Shown: positions 1 through 4,937 of the stretch, piece after piece
Numbering within the stretch: position 1 is the stretch's first letter
Layout: each line of letters starts with the position of its first letter
Source: Planctomycetota bacterium
Lineage (GTDB): Bacteria > Planctomycetota > PUPC01 > JABMSA01 > JAUWKK01
DNA length: 8,564 nucleotides
Direction of reading: 5' to 3'
Assembly: GCA_030614245.1 (NCBI GenBank)
Contig: JAUWKK010000099.1
Location: 1-8,564, forward strand
Notes under the pieces: generated by a model
Told to the model about the DNA's origin: nothing
Database searches by the model: none
What the model saw: the letters and a program-made list of their open reading frames with translations, nothing else
Translations under genes and position numbers: made by a program

Positions 1-4
1 CTGC

Positions 5-95
5 TAAACGCGGATCAGAAACAACTCATCGCGGTGCTCTACTGTGTGCTTCTGCGGCTCCCCTCTTCTCTGTGATAATCTGCGGTTTCATCCTG
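5..95. repeat. Decayed copies of the intergenic palindromic repeat
   Basis: Positions 7-60 align with 128-181 of the intact neighbouring repeat: both share AACGC, GATCAGAAA, AACTCAT, CTGTGT and CTGCGG in order, with a diverged middle. Positions 63-89 match the reverse complement of 3543-3569 at 25 of 27 bases. I see no coding sequence in 1-158, so this stretch is repeat-derived intergenic DNA downstream of the subunit I gene. Confidence 0.65.
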
Positions 96-106
96 CCAAG
101 AAAGGC

Positions 107-180
107 AACCACAGATTAACGCTGATTAACGCTGATCAGAAAGAACTCATATCTGTGTTCATCTGTGTTCATCTGCGGTT
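107..180. repeat. Palindromic intergenic repeat, copy A (74 bp)
   Basis: The element begins AACC and ends GGTT. Its left arm (107-136) and the reverse complement of its right arm (151-180) agree at 23 of 30 positions. Each arm is built from a unit of the form CAGATnAACR repeated every 10 bp. The loop carries CAGAAAGAACTCAT. It overlaps the 3' end of the subunit I gene, whose stop codon lies at 159-161. Related copies lie at 3532-3776. Similar AACCRCAGAT-type repeats occur between genes in several environmental bacterial lineages; no function is established to my knowledge. Confidence 0.85.
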
Positions 181-2162
181 CCATCCGGTGTAGCGCTTTT
201 CGAAAGATGAAACGGCTGATATGCTTTTCCGCTGCCCGTGAAGAACTTGGTGAAGAATTCGTAGTACTCGAGACGTACGACCTGGATCCCTACGACCATT
301 CCTTCCAGGACGATGATGAGGGCATTTCCGAAGATCAGCACCAGCGCGGCGATAAGGGGGCCGCCGGGCATTTTTCCGACGATCTTGACCATCTCGAAGA
401 TCGCCATGCAGAGGCCGGCGTGGCCCAATGCGAATGCGCCGACACGCGCGAACGATGCGGTGTTCGATACGAACGACGAAACCGTTTCCATCACCTCGAC
501 ACCCGCCTCCATTATCCCGCCGAAAATCCCTTCGTGGAACAGCTTGCTCTTGCGGGTGATAAGCGCGTAGATCGGCTCGCGCAGGAAGATGATGACGAGC
601 GGCAGCGCCACAAAGAGCATCGCGTGCCAGGGCTTGAAGTCGTAGTCGGCCCCCTGGATGTATGCCCGGATGCCGAGCCCGAGGACGCCGGTATAGAAGA
701 TTGCGCCGATGATGCCCGTCCGCCCCAGGACACCGTTGTAATAGTCGCCGCTGCGCAGGCGGTTCACGATGTTCATCAGCAGGCCGACGCAGATCAGCAG
801 GGCACCGAACGCCACCGTCGCGCCGATGAACGGCATCATGCTGCCCGGCGCCATCGGGCGTATCAGGGCGTACTTCTCTTCGATGGATGCGATGCCGAAA
901 ACGCTGGCGTAAATCGTTCCGAAGATCATCGAAGCGCCGCCGCCGTATGCGATGATCGTAGCGAAGTCTCTTGTGGCGGCATCCGTCACTTTTCGTCTGA
1001 CGACAAGGCCGATGATGAGCAGGATCAGCCCGTGGCCGACGTCGCCGAACATTATCCCGAACATCACCAGGAAGCTGACGGCGACCATGAGAGTCGGCTC
1101 GACCTCGCGATAACCGGGGAAGCCATAAGCCTTTACGAGCATCGCAAAGGGCTGCAGCCACGGGGGATGCTTGATCTCTGTCGGCACATCATCGACAGCT
1201 TCGTCGGGATCGCTCACCTCGATCACGGCCATCCCATCGGTTTCATCGAGGGTTGCCCGCTGGAGTTCACCGATCCGCTCCTCGGGCACCCAGCCATTGA
1301 TGAGGAACGTGTTGCGGGTGCGGCTGAAATGGTTCTGTGCGTGTATCACCTCGACCTCGCTCTCGGCGCGCGTTTGCCACGAGATCAGATCGGCGCCATG
1401 CCGTTCGGCGATGCCGGCGAGGAAAAGATTAACCTTGCGCAGTTCCATCGACTGGCTGTCGAGTTCCTCGGTAAGCCGCGTGCAGACTTCCGCCGGGATG
1501 CCTTCCTGCTGGTCGGAGATCTCATCGGCCGTGAAGCTGTGCTTCTCGAGGGCGGAATCGAGAGCGAAACGCCCCTTGCGGCTCGATACTGCGGCGATTG
1601 TGAGCAAGCCGCTCTTGTCCGGCGCTTCCTGCAGCGGGATTATGAGTGCTGACGAACTGGCATCGTTTTGAAGGCTCGGCAGGTCGCGCTCTGAGATGTG
1701 CCCCGATGCGAAGTGGACGAACGAGAGCTCCTTGAGCCTGTGCAACGGCACACCGAGGCGGCGGATAGGTTCAACTTCGCCGAGCATCTGCTTGAGTTCG
1801 GCGACCCTTGCTTCGATGATGTCACGCTGGTCGAGATGCTGCTGCGCTTCTTCTTCGATCCGGCTGACGGAGGCGCGTATCTGCTTGAGCGGGACGTACG
1901 GTGGCTGCTCGGCGTGTCCCGAGAGAACCAGGCCCACCTGCCCGGCAAGCAGATCGATTGCAGCCATTATCTCGCGGCAGAGCGCGAGGTCGCCGCTGTG
2001 ATCGCGCTCCTGAAGTTCGGCGGCTCCGGGCGTGTACGGCGCAGTAGTCAGATGCATGACGCCAAGCTTGCCGAGTACCCACGTCAGCTTATGCCGGTGC
2101 TGATCGAGCGCGAGTATCTCGACTTTCTTCATCGGAGTTGGCGAGAGCAGTCCGCGCTTCAT
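159..2162 (-). CDS. atpI: V-type ATP synthase subunit I (membrane stator a/I subunit)
   Basis: This is the membrane stator subunit of a rotary A/V-type ATPase; it forms the ion half-channels against the K ring and anchors the peripheral stalk. The protein has 667 residues, normal for the family. Residues 1-350 are soluble and include the conserved GWVPEER (291-297). From about 355 to 630 there are several membrane helices, including FGIMFGDVGHG (368-378). R573 in ASFARVGAF matches the essential arginine helix, and R630 in IQVVRLEYYEFF the second conserved arginine. The ATG at 2162 overlaps the subunit C stop by 4 bp (ATGA). I prefer it to the in-frame ATG at 2132 because family members usually have a short stretch before the MKKV segment, but neither has a clear ribosome binding site. 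The last six residues (TADEHR) and the stop lie in repeat copy A, so the C-terminus is probably altered. Ion specificity (H+ or Na+) cannot be told. Confidence 0.95.
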   Translation of the reverse strand: MKRGLLSPTPMKKVEILALDQHRHKLTWVLGKLGVMHLTTAPYTPGAAELQERDHSGDLALCREIMAAIDLLAGQVGLVLSGHAEQPPYVPLKQIRASVSRIEEEAQQHLDQRDIIEARVAELKQMLGEVEPIRRLGVPLHRLKELSFVHFASGHISERDLPSLQNDASSSALIIPLQEAPDKSGLLTIAAVSSRKGRFALDSALEKHSFTADEISDQQEGIPAEVCTRLTEELDSQSMELRKVNLFLAGIAERHGADLISWQTRAESEVEVIHAQNHFSRTRNTFLINGWVPEERIGELQRATLDETDGMAVIEVSDPDEAVDDVPTEIKHPPWLQPFAMLVKAYGFPGYREVEPTLMVAVSFLVMFGIMFGDVGHGLILLIIGLVVRRKVTDAATRDFATIIAYGGGASMIFGTIYASVFGIASIEEKYALIRPMAPGSMMPFIGATVAFGALLICVGLLMNIVNRLRSGDYYNGVLGRTGIIGAIFYTGVLGLGIRAYIQGADYDFKPWHAMLFVALPLVIIFLREPIYALITRKSKLFHEGIFGGIMEAGVEVMETVSSFVSNTASFARVGAFALGHAGLCMAIFEMVKIVGKMPGGPLIAALVLIFGNALIIVLEGMVVGIQVVRLEYYEFFTKFFTGSGKAYQPFHLSKSATPDGTADEHR

Positions 2163-3193
2163 CTTGCTGTTACCAGTCTCTGGAGTATCTCATCGGATGG
2201 CCGCTTGAGCCGGACCATCTCGATCAGGCGAATGAAATTCAAAAGCTCGACACGCTTCAGATATATGAAGCCAAGCACGGCTCCAAGGTCGAAAAATGAA
2301 CCATAATAGATGCGGTTGGCCAAGTGATAGAGGCGACTCCACATCGCCGCCTCGATGTCGCCCGCGTTAGTGACGCTCCTTGCCCTGTCTATCAGGGGGC
2401 CGGGGATAGCCGCGACGGCATCAGCCTGACTTCCTGCGTCGAGTATCCGGCGCAGTTCAGTGGTGGCAAGCTCACCACGGTTGGCCAGCAGTGGCTCGAC
2501 GTCCTCGGGCGGCAGGCCGTAAGTGAACCGCCCGCGCAGGATTACAAGGATATTGTAGATATCGATCTCGAGGCCGATCAGCGGCGAGCAACTGCTCTGA
2601 TCTGCCCGGCAAAGCGTTTGCAGCAGTGCGGCGAGGCGGTTGTGATACTCGCGGTCAATGGCGGATTCGATAAGATACGACTTGCCGGGCTCGCGGGCCT
2701 GCTCTATCTGTTCGCCGGCCGCTGCGGCAACCTCGGGATAAGGAATCAGGTTGACTATACTGGCGAGCTCCGGCCTTTCGGCCAAGCTGTCGAGGTCGAT
2801 GTCGAACGGTGGCGGGAATTCGACGAGATACGGCCGAACGGCAGAGAGCGTCTCGCCTGCGGCGATGCCGCGCACGACGACCTTTATGTTCTCGAGCAGG
2901 TGCCTTGCCATCAGCCAGTCGATTATGTCTCGCCGGGGGCCGGAGCCCAAACGTGCGATCTCGAGCAGTTCCGCCAAGTGGTGCCCGACGATCTGGCGCT
3001 CGAGGTCGAGATGATCGACGAATTCGCGGCGTTCGAGGAGTTCGGCCCCGATATCGCCCAGGCTGCGGAGCCGCGCCAGCGCTGCAAGGCGGTCGCCCTC
3101 GAAGAGCTTCCGGTGCCGTCCGCGCACCTTCGTGGCGACAAACGTGAAGTCGACCGACGATGCGATGCCAGCCTGGCTTTTGGTGCTCAGCAA
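2159..3193 (-). CDS. atpC: V-type ATP synthase subunit C
   Basis: Subunit C is the funnel-shaped socket joining the central rotor stalk (D/F) to the membrane K ring. The 344 residues match the usual family length. Visible family features are the N-terminal FVATKVRGR (18-26), ENIKVVVRG (101-109), the E-x-x-I-DREYHNRL helix (176-187), IDIYNILVILRGR (210-222) and the C-terminal YLKRVELLNFIRLIEMVRLKR (about 311-331), which corresponds to the family's KxxElxNLRxI helix. The gene starts at a TTG: the frame is closed by a TAA at 3208-3206, and the only near-start codon with a Shine-Dalgarno sequence (GGAG, 3204-3201, 7-nt spacer) is this TTG. It lies 12 bp after subunit H and overlaps subunit I by 4 bp, so all three are surely cotranscribed. 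The symbol follows A/V-type naming and should not be confused with the F-type epsilon or c genes. Confidence 0.93.
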   Translation of the reverse strand: MLSTKSQAGIASSVDFTFVATKVRGRHRKLFEGDRLAALARLRSLGDIGAELLERREFVDHLDLERQIVGHHLAELLEIARLGSGPRRDIIDWLMARHLLENIKVVVRGIAAGETLSAVRPYLVEFPPPFDIDLDSLAERPELASIVNLIPYPEVAAAAGEQIEQAREPGKSYLIESAIDREYHNRLAALLQTLCRADQSSCSPLIGLEIDIYNILVILRGRFTYGLPPEDVEPLLANRGELATTELRRILDAGSQADAVAAIPGPLIDRARSVTNAGDIEAAMWSRLYHLANRIYYGSFFDLGAVLGFIYLKRVELLNFIRLIEMVRLKRPSDEILQRLVTAR

Positions 3194-3200
3194 CCCATTG

Positions 3201-3204
3201 CTCC
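3201..3204 (-). promoter_or_regulatory. Ribosome binding site deciding the TTG start of subunit C
   Basis: GGAG on the minus strand lies 7 nt upstream of TTG 3193-3191 and directly follows the stop of subunit H (3208-3206). The nearby ATGs at 3206 and 3198 are out of frame with subunit C, and the latter meets a stop after two more codons. The TTG is therefore the best start. Confidence 0.7.
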
Positions 3205-3205
3205 A

Positions 3206-3520
3206 TTAGTGTCGGCCGAGTACGGCCGCTACTACCATGTCAACAGCCTTCTGCCGGGCCTCTGGTGCGACCTCGGCAAGCCTGCTGCTCTTCTCATTAG
3301 CTTCTTCGAGGCGGCGTTCGCGCTCGGCCCGGGCCTCGTCAATCTTGTCATTGGCGAACTTCCGGCTCTTTGTGAGGGCGTCGGCCCGAGCCGCATCGAG
3401 AATCTCTCGAGCCCTGATACGCGCCGCTCCTGTTACCTTGTCACCTGATTTCTCGGCTTCCGCCACAATGCTGCGGGCCTTTTCTTCGATCTCGAGGACC
3501 TTCTCAATGAGGTCTTTCAT
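3206..3520 (-). CDS. V-type ATP synthase subunit H (G-like peripheral stalk coiled coil)
   Basis: The 104-residue protein is almost wholly charged and alanine-rich, with heptad-like spacing from residue 2 to about 90 and no glycine or proline breaks except GDKVTG (26-31) and AP (85-86). This fits subunit H of archaeal/bacterial V-type ATPases (called G in Thermus, F in Enterococcus), which pairs with subunit E to make the peripheral stalk that resists rotor torque. Identification rests on composition, length and position as first gene before subunits C and I, since sequence conservation in this family is weak. The ATG at 3520 has a modest purine-rich AGAGGA about 9 nt upstream (3536-3531). 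That site lies at the edge of the repeat block, whose recurring CTCTTCCGA motif reads TCGGAAGAG on this strand. No promoter was recognised between this gene and the EIIA gene. Confidence 0.8.
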   Translation of the reverse strand: MKDLIEKVLEIEEKARSIVAEAEKSGDKVTGAARIRAREILDAARADALTKSRKFANDKIDEARAERERRLEEANEKSSRLAEVAPEARQKAVDMVVAAVLGRH

Positions 3521-3531
3521 ACTCGCTATTC

Positions 3532-3570
3532 CTCTTCCGAATGAAACCGCAGATCAACACAGAGAAGAGC
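3532..3570. repeat. Half copy of the palindromic repeat, next to the subunit H start
   Basis: Only one arm is present: AACCGCAGAT, one degenerate unit, then CACAGAGAAGAGC. Positions 3532-3563 are repeated at 3662-3693 with 31 of 32 identical. Positions 3543-3569 recur inverted at 63-89 with 25 of 27 identical. It lies immediately upstream of the ribosome binding site of subunit H. Confidence 0.75.
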
Positions 3571-3572
3571 GA

Positions 3573-3656
3573 AACCGCAGATAAACACAGATAAACACAG
3601 ATGCATACAGATATTGGTTCTTTCTGATCTGCGTTCATCAGCGTTCATCTGTGGTT
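3573..3656. repeat. Palindromic intergenic repeat, copy B (84 bp)
   Basis: The most regular copy. CAGAT occurs at 3578, 3588, 3598 and 3608, exactly every 10 bp, and the right arm carries TTCATC units with the same period. The arms (3573-3602 against the reverse complement of 3627-3656) agree at 24 of 30 positions. Four of the six mismatches become G-U pairs in RNA copied from the minus strand, the strand of the ATPase genes. Confidence 0.88.
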
Positions 3657-3674
3657 GCCATCTCTTCCGAATTA

Positions 3675-3776
3675 AACCGCAGATCAACACAGATAAACAC
3701 AGATGCGGACAGATATTGGTTCTTTCTGATCTGCGTTCATCAGCGTGATCCCTGCCCGCCTTCGGCGGGTGTGGTT
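3675..3776. repeat. Palindromic intergenic repeat, copy C, with an inserted GC hairpin
   Basis: The first 72 bp (3675-3746) match copy B (3573-3644) at 69 of 72 positions. In the right arm the five bases TCATC of copy B are replaced by 23 bases holding a perfect CCCGCC-TTC-GGCGGG hairpin. The left half of the element is preceded by the same CTCTTCCGA motif (3662-3670) found next to the subunit H gene. The right end forms the 3' end of the EIIA reading frame. Confidence 0.85.
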
Positions 3777-4231
3777 CCCATCTCTTCCGCTCGGATCAGA
3801 TCGAGAGCTTCCAGTGGCGTCTTGCAGGCTAGCAGGCGTTCGATGAATCTCGGTATCGACATCAGCGTGCTGGTCTCCTGGAGTGCGATGACATGCGGGC
3901 CGGGTTCGCCGGCCCTGGCCAGCAGCAGCATGACGACGTGCACGGGCTTGTGGTCGATGGCGTCGAACTCGACGCCTGTCCCGGACAGCCCGAGTGCGGC
4001 GGTGAGCTCGGGGATGGACTCGAGCCTGGCGTGCGGCAGTGCGACTCCGCCGCCGATGCCCGTCGAGCCCTTCGCCTCGCGATCGAGGATAGCATCGATC
4101 GCCCCTTCGCGATTCTCCACCCTGCCGGCCTGCACCAGCAACTCAATCAGCTCGGCAACCACCTCATCGGTGAATTCACCTTCCAAGTCTATCTTTATCG
4201 AATTGACATCCAGAAGCTCGTAAAGCGCCAT
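3740..4231 (-). CDS. PTS EIIA domain protein (fructose/nitrogen-type, PtsN-like)
   Basis: A single EIIA domain of the fructose/mannitol/nitrogen-regulatory family, 163 residues. H67 in GIGGGVALPHARLESI (58-73) matches the phosphorylated histidine of the family; the N-terminal helix pair (TDEVVAELIELLVQAGRV, 21-38) and the REGAIDAILDREAKGSTG segment also fit. In known systems such proteins accept phosphate from HPr or NPr and act in sugar uptake or as regulators of potassium, nitrogen or envelope functions. No permease EIIB/EIIC gene is nearby, so a regulatory role is more likely (inference). The ATG at 4231 has a strong GAGGA 7 nt upstream; a longer frame from 4276 lacks this. The last 11 residues (153-163) and the stop are encoded by repeat copy C, an unusual tail for the family. 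It lies 220 bp upstream of the V-ATPase genes on the same strand. Confidence 0.88.
   Translation of the reverse strand: MALYELLDVNSIKIDLEGEFTDEVVAELIELLVQAGRVENREGAIDAILDREAKGSTGIGGGVALPHARLESIPELTAALGLSGTGVEFDAIDHKPVHVVMLLLARAGEPGPHVIALQETSTLMSIPRFIERLLACKTPLEALDLIRAEEMGTTPAEGGQGSR
3755..3769. other. GC-rich hairpin nested in repeat copy C
   Basis: CCCGCC and GGCGGG form a perfect 6-bp stem with a TTC loop. It is absent from the otherwise near-identical copy B, so it was gained within the element. No T tract follows on either strand, so it is not a classical intrinsic terminator. It is also translated as part of the EIIA tail. Confidence 0.7.
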
Positions 4232-4238
4232 CTGTGCT

Positions 4239-4243
4239 TCCTC
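4239..4243 (-). promoter_or_regulatory. Ribosome binding site of the EIIA gene
   Basis: GAGGA on the minus strand, 7 nt before ATG 4231-4229. It fixes the start at MALYELLDV rather than 15 codons upstream. Confidence 0.75.
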
Positions 4244-4291
4244 AGTATTACTGGAACCCTGACCGACCCTCGACATACGGGCCAGCAGAAC

Positions 4292-4320
4292 ATCTTACCG
4301 TTTGGGCCAGTGCGGTTCAA
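4292..4320 (-). promoter_or_regulatory. Sigma70-type promoter for the EIIA gene
   Basis: On the minus strand, TTGAAC (4320-4315) and TAAGAT (4297-4292) are separated by exactly 17 bp; each hexamer matches the consensus at 4 of 6 positions. Transcription would start near 4285, giving a leader of about 54 nt. It may also drive the V-ATPase genes, since no other promoter was recognised before them. Confidence 0.5.
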
Positions 4321-4351
4321 GGCTAAACAGACCGCAAGTTGGAGCGATACG

Positions 4352-4380
4352 TTGACCGCTCCGGCCCCGATGTGTATGAT
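4352..4380 (+). promoter_or_regulatory. Sigma70-type promoter for the CYTH gene (near-leaderless)
   Basis: TTGACC (4352-4357), a 17-bp spacer, and TATGAT (4375-4380); each box matches the consensus at 5 of 6 positions. Only nine bases separate the -10 box from the ATG at 4390, so the predicted start site (about 4386-4388) is practically at the start codon. The CYTH gene has no Shine-Dalgarno sequence, which agrees with a leaderless message. Confidence 0.65.
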
Positions 4381-4389
4381 TTGGGTCTT

Positions 4390-4899
4390 ATGCATAACGT
4401 TGAGGTGAAGGTCCGATGCAGCGATCTCGATGCCGTCCGTTCGGCTGCGGAACGGCTCGGTGCACGTCACGCCGGGCTGCTCCGGCAGATGGACGTGTTC
4501 TTTGAGACGCCCGAGGGCAGGCTGAAGCTTCGCCGTTGCGAAGGTGCTCAGCCCGTCCTGATCGCATATCGCCGTGAAGACGCCGCCGAGGCACGGCGAT
4601 GCACGTATCATCTGCTCGAACTGACCGACGAGCAGGCCGACTCGCTCGAATTGCTGCTCGGCCTCGTGGGGCGGCCTTGTCCCGTGGTCGAGAAGGAGCG
4701 CGATCTGTATCTGTGGCGGAACGTCCGCATCCATCTCGATCGCGTCGCCGGGCTCGGCGATTTCGTCGAACTTGAGATCGTCGGCGAGACAGATGATGCA
4801 CGCGGCCGTAAAGTTGCCGCACGGCTCATGAATGAGCTTGGCCTGCGAGATGAAGACCGCGTGGCCGTGGCCTATGTGGATTTGCTGGAGAATGTTTGA
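4390..4899 (+). CDS. CYTH domain protein (class IV adenylate cyclase / CyaB-like)
   Basis: A 169-residue single CYTH domain. These enzymes fold into a tunnel that binds triphosphate substrates; known members are class IV adenylate cyclase, thiamine triphosphatase and inorganic triphosphatase. Visible signatures are NVEVKVR (3-9, the start-strand E-x-K motif), D35 with FF and GRLKLR (43-48), the YRRED strand (60-64), EKERDLY (101-107), RIHLDRVAGLGDFVELE (113-129, with acidic E127 and E129) and YVDLL near the end. This layout is closest to the bacterial CyaB-like group, where activity is rarely known. The ATG at 4390 is chosen over the upstream TTG at 4339 because the promoter lies between them and the family begins just before the E-x-K strand. 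It is followed 38 bp later by thiE, which makes a thiamine-phosphate substrate worth considering (inference). Confidence 0.88.
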   Translation: MHNVEVKVRCSDLDAVRSAAERLGARHAGLLRQMDVFFETPEGRLKLRRCEGAQPVLIAYRREDAAEARRCTYHLLELTDEQADSLELLLGLVGRPCPVVEKERDLYLWRNVRIHLDRVAGLGDFVELEIVGETDDARGRKVAARLMNELGLRDEDRVAVAYVDLLENV

Positions 4900-4937
4900 C
4901 GGCTCTGCCCGCGACATGAGACGAAAGGGACGCTATT

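Noticed and set aside
165..1652. 495-codon open frame on the plus strand opposite the subunit I gene
   Set aside because: It mirrors the real gene, is rich in D, E, H and R in a shadow-like manner, has no family motifs and no ribosome binding site; GC-rich codon use opens such frames.
2655..3206. 183-codon minus-strand frame starting at the ATG overlapping the subunit H stop
   Set aside because: It lies in another frame of subunit C, is Arg/Pro-rich, and subunit C motifs are clear in the chosen frame.
2324..3448. 374-codon plus-strand frame opposite subunits C and H
   Set aside because: It spans two well-supported minus-strand genes and their junction and shows no recognisable domain.
3755..3769. 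Intrinsic terminator for the EIIA gene
   Set aside because: The stem is strong, but there is no T tract on either strand and it lies upstream of the EIIA stop codon on the minus strand.
3541..3780. CRISPR-like array
   Set aside because: The repeats are palindromic, joined by shared rather than unique sequence, and have no regular unique spacers or cas genes.
4339..4389. TTG start giving a 17-residue extension of the CYTH protein
   Set aside because: The extension would contain the promoter, and the family fold begins just before the E-x-K strand at the ATG 4390.
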